DNA from: an uncultured Planctomycetaceae bacterium
GTDB lineage: Bacteria > Planctomycetota > Planctomycetia > Pirellulales > UBA1268
Length of the DNA stretch: 10,633 nt
Direction: 5' to 3'
Assembly: GCA_937926325.1 (NCBI GenBank)
Contig: CALAZQ010000044.1
Coordinates: 1 to 10,633, forward strand
Both the position numbers and the translations under genes were made by a program. The notes under the pieces were generated by a model. It did not search any database, was not told the origin of the DNA, and saw only the letters and a list, made by a program, of their open reading frames with translations. Of the stretch, positions 7,372 through 10,633 are shown piece after piece (within the stretch, counting starts at the first letter, position 1; every line of letters starts with the position of its first letter).

Positions 7372-8721
7372 TCATCCCGGCGGCCTCGCAGCGTCAAGCC
7401 GGGCTGGCTGGCTGCCGACATGGCGCTGATGAATCCGGCCAAGTGCCGTGTAAAGGTCGGGCTGCCGGGCCAGCCCCAGCAGTGAATGGGCGGCGATGTA
7501 GGCGATTGAGATTTCCAGCAGGCAGCTGTAGGTGCCGGTGATCTCGACCGCCATGATTGTGGCGGTGAGTGGGGTCCGGAACAGTGCCCCGATGCTTGCA
7601 GCCATGCCGGCCACCAGGCAGACGGCATGGAAGTCGGCATCGACACCTCCGCTGAGCAGGCCATAGCTCTGGGAGAAGATCTGTCCGGCCAGCACGCCAA
7701 ACAGCAGTGCCGGCACGATCAGCCCGCCCGGTGCGCCGGTGGCATAGCTCACCGCCGTCAGGGGAATCCGGGCGGCCAGGACCACCGCGGCGATGGCCAG
7801 CGGCATCGTGTTTTCGATCGAGGCCTCAAAGAGTGGATGGCCGATGCCCAGCACCGCCGGTTGCCAGAGTAGAATCAGGCCCAGCAGGCAGCCCCAGCCG
7901 CCCGTGAAGGCCACCATGGCCCGGGGCCGGTCGGCGAATGCCTGCAAGCGTTTGGCGACTGCCAACAGGAAGCCCTGAAACAGCAGGGCGACTGCGCCGG
8001 CCCAGAGGCCGACGAGGGCAAAGATTGGCAACTCGTGCCAGGCCCGAAAGCCGTCGAGGATTATCGGCAACTCCAGGACCGGCCCGTGGAACAGCCGGCA
8101 GACCCAGTCGGCGATCGCGCAGGCAAGAATCGTCTCGAAGCAGTTGTGGGCGTGAAACGGCTGCTTGAGCAATTCAAAGGAAAACACGACCCCGGCGAGA
8201 GGGGCATTGAAGGCAGCAGCCAGTCCGGCGGCCGCCCCCAGCTCCACCGCGCGGCGGCGGTAGTAGACGAGCTTGGGGCCGTAGTGCCGCAGGATCAGGG
8301 CCGACATCGCGCCGATCTGCACACTCGGTCCCTCGCGACCCAGCGGCATGCCCGAGGAGAGCCCGCAGAAGCCGGCCAGGAACTTGACCCAGAGGATTCG
8401 CAGGGCCCGGCGGCCGCCCACCGTCCGATGGGCCTCAAGCACCGCTGCGATTCCGCTGCCCTCTGCTTCAGGGGCGTAGCGATGCACCAGCAACACGGCG
8501 GCGGCCGCCAGCAGGCCGCATGCCAGCACCACTCCGACCTGCGCCAGCAAGCCATGGCCGGTGGCGAGCACCGCCAGTTCCGCCCGGGTCTCTTCGGCCA
8601 GATTCATCACCGCATGGAAGGCGACCGCAATCAGGCCGGCCGCTGCTCCGATCACCATCGTGCCGATCTGCTCCTGCAGCGGAGGCACATCGTTGCGGCT
8701 GGGCAGTTGGCTGTCGGACAT
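7372..8721 (-). CDS. ClC-family chloride channel or H+/Cl- exchanger
   Basis: Integral membrane anion transporter of 449 residues, homodimeric in this family. Motifs run in the expected order: GSGIA at 88-92 (usual GSGIP; S89 is the central Cl- ligand), GREGPSVQIG at 128-137 with the gating glutamate E130 (E148 in E. coli ClcA), FNAPLAGVVFSFELL at 171-185, GAPGGLIVP at 329-337 (the third Cl- motif), and Y424 in PDLYTALGR (Y445 in ClcA). The internal proton glutamate of ClcA (E203) aligns with L184, while its neighbour E202 is kept as E183, a pattern shared with channel-type ClCs. There is no C-terminal CBS domain, as in short bacterial ClCs. The ATG at 8719-8721 has no clear ribosome site. 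It is convergent with the K+ channel gene (7 nt between stops) and divergent from the antiporter gene. Whether it is a channel or an exchanger is open. Confidence 0.93.
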   Translation of the reverse strand: MSDSQLPSRNDVPPLQEQIGTMVIGAAAGLIAVAFHAVMNLAEETRAELAVLATGHGLLAQVGVVLACGLLAAAAVLLVHRYAPEAEGSGIAAVLEAHRTVGGRRALRILWVKFLAGFCGLSSGMPLGREGPSVQIGAMSALILRHYGPKLVYYRRRAVELGAAAGLAAAFNAPLAGVVFSFELLKQPFHAHNCFETILACAIADWVCRLFHGPVLELPIILDGFRAWHELPIFALVGLWAGAVALLFQGFLLAVAKRLQAFADRPRAMVAFTGGWGCLLGLILLWQPAVLGIGHPLFEASIENTMPLAIAAVVLAARIPLTAVSYATGAPGGLIVPALLFGVLAGQIFSQSYGLLSGGVDADFHAVCLVAGMAASIGALFRTPLTATIMAVEITGTYSCLLEISIAYIAAHSLLGLARQPDLYTALGRIHQRHVGSQPARLDAARPPG

Positions 8722-8891
8722 CGGTGGTCGCAGAATCAGTTCGGGGCCGTGACGAAGACGATGACAGCCGCGGAGTCTACGAGGGCAAAGGGGGAACCGC
8801 CTATCCCGCCCCCTCCCCCATTACATTTTGAGAAGACCACGTTGAATCTGAATGCCTGCAGGGGCCGCGAGGTTTTGTATGCTGCACGGCC
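8722..8891. promoter_or_regulatory. Divergent intergenic region of ClC and CAX genes
   Basis: A 170-nt spacer between outward-facing genes, so both promoters are expected here. A pyrimidine-rich stretch (GCCCCCTCCCCCATTAC, around 8808-8824) is followed by an AT-richer segment. TATGCT at 8878-8883 resembles a -10 box and ends only 8 nt before the antiporter ATG. If real, it would give an almost leaderless message, but there is no matching -35 and I hold this weakly. No strong Shine-Dalgarno precedes either start. Confidence 0.35.
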
Positions 8892-10016
8892 ATGATCATG
8901 CGTTGGCTGCTGCTGGTGGTTCCCCTCGCCCTCGGGCTTCGATTCTTCGAGGCAGATCCGCTGCTGATCTTTGCCACGTCGCTGCTGGCAATCGTGCCCT
9001 TGGTTGAGCTGATGGGCAGCGCAACCGAGCAACTGGCCCACCGGCTGGGGTCGGTGATCGGCGGGTTGCTCAACTCGACCCTCAGTAACGCCCCTGAACT
9101 GATCATCGGCATGGTGGCTCTGCACAACGGGCTCGGCCGGGTGGTGAAGGCCTCGCTGACCGGCTCGATTCTGGTCAACCTGCTGGTCGGCCTCGGCTGC
9201 GCACTGGTGGTCGGGGGGCTCGCCTATGGCACCCGGCTGTTCGAACGCGGTCGGCTGCGGACCACGGGGCTGATGCTGGTGATGTGTGGCTTCTGCTTCA
9301 TCGTGCCGGCGGTGTTTCGGATCGGCACACCGGAGGGCACCCGCGACCTGTCACTGGAGCTCTCCGTGATCCTGCTGGCGCTCTATGCCGGCAATGTGCT
9401 GGTCAATATCTTTGGGCATCAGGATGAGAGCCTGACCCCAGAGGCCGATGTCGGTGAGGGGCAGCCGACCGCCTCCATCCGCAGCCTCGGAGCGCTTGCG
9501 ATCGCCGCTGTCCTGCTGGCGTTTGTGAGCGATGCGTTGTCAGAGTCACTCAGCCCGACTGCCAAGTCGCTCGGTCTCTCCGACACCTTCAGTGGGATCG
9601 TGCTGCTCGGTGGCGTTGGCGGCATCGGCGAGGTGCTCACCGCCATCCGGTTTGCCCGCCAAGGCAAGCAGGAGCTGGTGATGGCGGCCACCGTCGGTTC
9701 AACCATCCAAATGGTGCTGCTGGTGGCGCCGCTGCTGGTCTTCACGGGCGTGGTGATCGGGGAACCGATGAACCTCGCCTTTTCGGTGTTCGAGGTGGTG
9801 GCCATCGTGCTGGCGATTGTGATCGCCCGCGAGGTCATGAATGCCGGCCAGGCCAACTGGATGGAGGGGCTGGTGCTGCTGGCAACCTATCTGATTCTGG
9901 CGATCGGCTTCTATCATCTGCCCGATGGCGTGGTCGCCCGCGACCGAATGGCAGCCGAAGGGGAAGTCATCGCCCCACTGCTTGCCCCAGCCCCGGCTGC
10001 CACGCCCGAACGATGA
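8892..10016 (+). CDS. CAX-type Ca2+/cation:H+ antiporter
   Basis: Integral membrane antiporter of 374 residues in the Ca2+/cation antiporter superfamily, closest by motif to the CAX (VCX1/ChaA-like) branch, expected to export Ca2+ in exchange for H+. About eleven hydrophobic segments are visible. The first alpha repeat reads ATEQLAHRLGSVIGGLLNST then LSNAPELIIGMVAL (about 44-77). The second reads FSGIVLLGGVGGIGEVLTAI, and then VGSTIQMVLLVAPLLVF follows (about 233-284). The catalytic acidic residues E69 and E247 are kept. The usual GNAxE is SNAPE in the first repeat and GGIGEV in the second, losing the second-repeat Asn (usual GNAAEH). An acidic loop at about 176-190 separates the halves, as in CAX proteins. 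The ATG at 8892 is followed by another at 8898; the choice changes two residues. The ion could be Ca2+ or another divalent cation. Confidence 0.88.
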   Translation: MIMRWLLLVVPLALGLRFFEADPLLIFATSLLAIVPLVELMGSATEQLAHRLGSVIGGLLNSTLSNAPELIIGMVALHNGLGRVVKASLTGSILVNLLVGLGCALVVGGLAYGTRLFERGRLRTTGLMLVMCGFCFIVPAVFRIGTPEGTRDLSLELSVILLALYAGNVLVNIFGHQDESLTPEADVGEGQPTASIRSLGALAIAAVLLAFVSDALSESLSPTAKSLGLSDTFSGIVLLGGVGGIGEVLTAIRFARQGKQELVMAATVGSTIQMVLLVAPLLVFTGVVIGEPMNLAFSVFEVVAIVLAIVIAREVMNAGQANWMEGLVLLATYLILAIGFYHLPDGVVARDRMAAEGEVIAPLLAPAPAATPER

Positions 10017-10199
10017 AGCCCAGCCAGCCGCTCGGGGATGCCCACGCCCACTCGCGGGACGTTCACGTCGGCCCTCCTGGCCGCCGTTCACTGCACGTTC
10101 GCTGCGCTTCGCCATCCTGGCTTCGCTTGCTGCCGTAGCTCGCTCGTGGGCATGGGCACCCCCTCGCTGTTGCCACTTGTGTTTCTTTCGTCTTAGGAA

Positions 10200-10311
10200 G
10201 CCAGGAGCGGCAGCGACTGGACCGGCAGGCTGTTTGGCTGAAGTCGACTGGGCTTGCACCGGCTCGGGGGCGGTGAAAGTCTCGTCGCCGGGCGAGGATA
10301 CGCCCAACGCT
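10200..10311. repeat. 112-bp direct repeat, copy 1
   Basis: Identical over all 112 bases to 10522-10633, starting GCCAGGAGCGGCAGCGACTG and ending GGATACGCCCAACGCT. The offset of 322 nt is not a multiple of three, so the two copies are read in different frames. The identity is therefore at DNA level and does not reflect a conserved protein. Inside it lies the small hairpin GGGCG-AGGATA-CGCCC (10290-10305). Left of this copy the sequence continues TAGGAA, shared with the short copy at 10368. Confidence 0.95.
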
Positions 10312-10333
10312 CCTCGAGCGTTCACCGACCCCC
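10266..10333. repeat. Large imperfect inverted repeat enclosing smaller hairpins
   Basis: GGGGGCGGTGAA (10266-10277) is complementary to TTCACCG-A-CCCCC (10321-10333), giving a 12-bp stem with one bulged A at 10328. Inside lie GGGCG-AGGATA-CGCCC (10290-10305) and AACGCTC-CTC-GAGCGTT (10306-10322). The latter's last two bases overlap the outer stem, so the two cannot form in full together. The left arm belongs to the 112-bp repeat. The right arm of copy 2 would lie beyond the window. Confidence 0.7.
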
Positions 10334-10367
10334 TTCGCCTCGTCCAACGTGGCGGTGACGGTTTAAG

Positions 10368-10402
10368 TAGGAAGCCAGGAGCGGAAGCGACTGGACCGGC
10401 AG
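10368..10402. repeat. Short partial copy of the repeat head
   Basis: These 35 bases match 10194-10228 with a single C-to-A difference (GAGCGGCAGC against GAGCGGAAGC), then diverge abruptly. The last 29 bases (10374-10402) are also the head of copy 2 (10522-10550). The head therefore occurs three times, at spacings of 174 and 148 nt, and may be the mobile or recurring core of the larger repeat. Confidence 0.9.
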
Positions 10403-10412
10403 AAGGGATGGT

Positions 10413-10510
10413 ATGGCGGTCCTGTACCGCCGTGGCGACAGGATGTCGCCAATGAGCAGGAGCGGGCGGAGGCCCGCCAAGGAAAGACCGGCCGGATGCC
10501 GGTGCTTTCC
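10413..10510. repeat. Run of four adjacent short hairpins
   Basis: Four inverted repeats follow one another. First, GGCGGT (10415-10420) pairs with ACCGCC (10426-10431). Second, GGCGACA (10434-10440) pairs with TGTCGCC (10444-10450) around a GGA loop. Third, GCGGGC (10462-10467) pairs with GCCCGC (10472-10477) around GGAG. Fourth, GGAAAGACCGGC (10481-10492) pairs with GCCGG plus TGCTTTCC (10498-10510) around CGGAT, with one bulged G at 10504. Stems differ in sequence but remain complementary. None is followed by a T-tract, so they do not look like ordinary intrinsic terminators. Confidence 0.85.
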
Positions 10511-10521
10511 GTGAAACAGCC

Positions 10522-10633
10522 GCCAGGAGCGGCAGCGACTGGACCGGCAGGCTGTTTGGCTGAAGTCGACTGGGCTTGCACCGGCTCGGGGGCGGTGAAA
10601 GTCTCGTCGCCGGGCGAGGATACGCCCAACGCT
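10522..10633. repeat. 112-bp direct repeat, copy 2 (continues past the window edge)
   Basis: Perfect copy of 10200-10311, still identical where the window ends, so the true repeat is probably longer. Its left end sits inside an 8-bp inverted pair, AAACAGCC (10514-10521) and GGCTGTTT (10550-10557), whose left arm is absent from copy 1. The hairpin GGGCG-AGGATA-CGCCC recurs at 10612-10627. Confidence 0.95.

Larger units (their letters stand above)
10017..10633. other. Gene-free repeat and hairpin region
   Basis: From the antiporter stop to the window edge (617 nt) I see no credible gene. Frames that stay open on both strands are Arg/Pro/Ala-rich and begin inside the antiporter gene or in repeats. 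The region holds a 112-bp direct repeat, a short third copy, and many small inverted repeats, listed separately. It resembles the interspersed palindromic intergenic sequences that I associate with planctomycete-like genomes; that association is from memory and is not tested. No insertion-sequence gene, tRNA or attachment site is visible. Confidence 0.7.

Noticed and set aside
8035..8895. 286-codon plus-strand frame opposite the ClC gene
   Set aside because: It lies antisense to a clear ClC with all main motifs, and its translation is Arg/Gln/His-rich without a domain.
10306..10322. Intrinsic terminator AACGCTC-CTC-GAGCGTT
   Set aside because: No T-tract follows on either strand, and it lies almost 300 nt past the antiporter stop.
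9925..10455. Plus-strand open frame running from inside the antiporter gene into the repeats
   Set aside because: It starts within the antiporter in another frame and reads through repeats whose copies lie in different frames, so a protein is not supported.
9699..10629. Minus-strand open frames over the repeats (9699-10325 and 10363-10629) that share a peptide
   Set aside because: The shared peptide is just the translation of the 112-bp DNA repeat. Outside it the two have nothing in common and no start signal is seen.
10368..10633. CRISPR array
   Set aside because: Repeat copies are unevenly spaced (174 and 148 nt), the spacers are far too long, and no cas gene is nearby.

Overview
The window is GC-rich (roughly 60-65% by eye), with long antisense open frames typical of such DNA. 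It looks like a planctomycete-type bacterium, but that is an inference. It rests on the receptor sensor motif, the two-CheW-domain CheA, and the phrase-like palindromic intergenic repeats at the right end; no marker gene is present. No tRNA, rRNA, CRISPR array, insertion sequence or prophage gene was recognised.

Left half (1-5030, minus strand): a compact chemosensory operon read right to left. cheA (histidine kinase) is followed after 25 nt by cheW (adaptor), and after 33 nt by a large transmembrane methyl-accepting chemotaxis receptor cut by the left window edge. The three products would form the receptor-CheW-CheA core signalling unit. No CheY, CheR or CheB is visible here.

Middle and right (5232-10016): four ion-transport genes in alternating orientation. 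They are a CorA-type Mg2+/Co2+ channel (-), a voltage-gated K+ channel (+), a ClC-family chloride channel or transporter (-), and a CAX-type Ca2+/cation antiporter (+). corA and the K+ channel diverge from a 195-nt spacer, the K+ channel and ClC converge with only 7 nt between stop codons, and ClC and CAX diverge from a 170-nt spacer. The ClC and CAX proteins both depart from the textbook motifs at functionally important positions.

Right end (10017-10633): about 617 nt with no credible gene. It is packed with repeats: a perfect 112-bp direct repeat offset by 322 nt (not a multiple of three, so conserved as DNA and not as protein), a third partial copy of its first 29 bp, and a run of short hairpins whose stems differ but whose loops share a GGA core. 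This is the least explained and most interesting part of the window.
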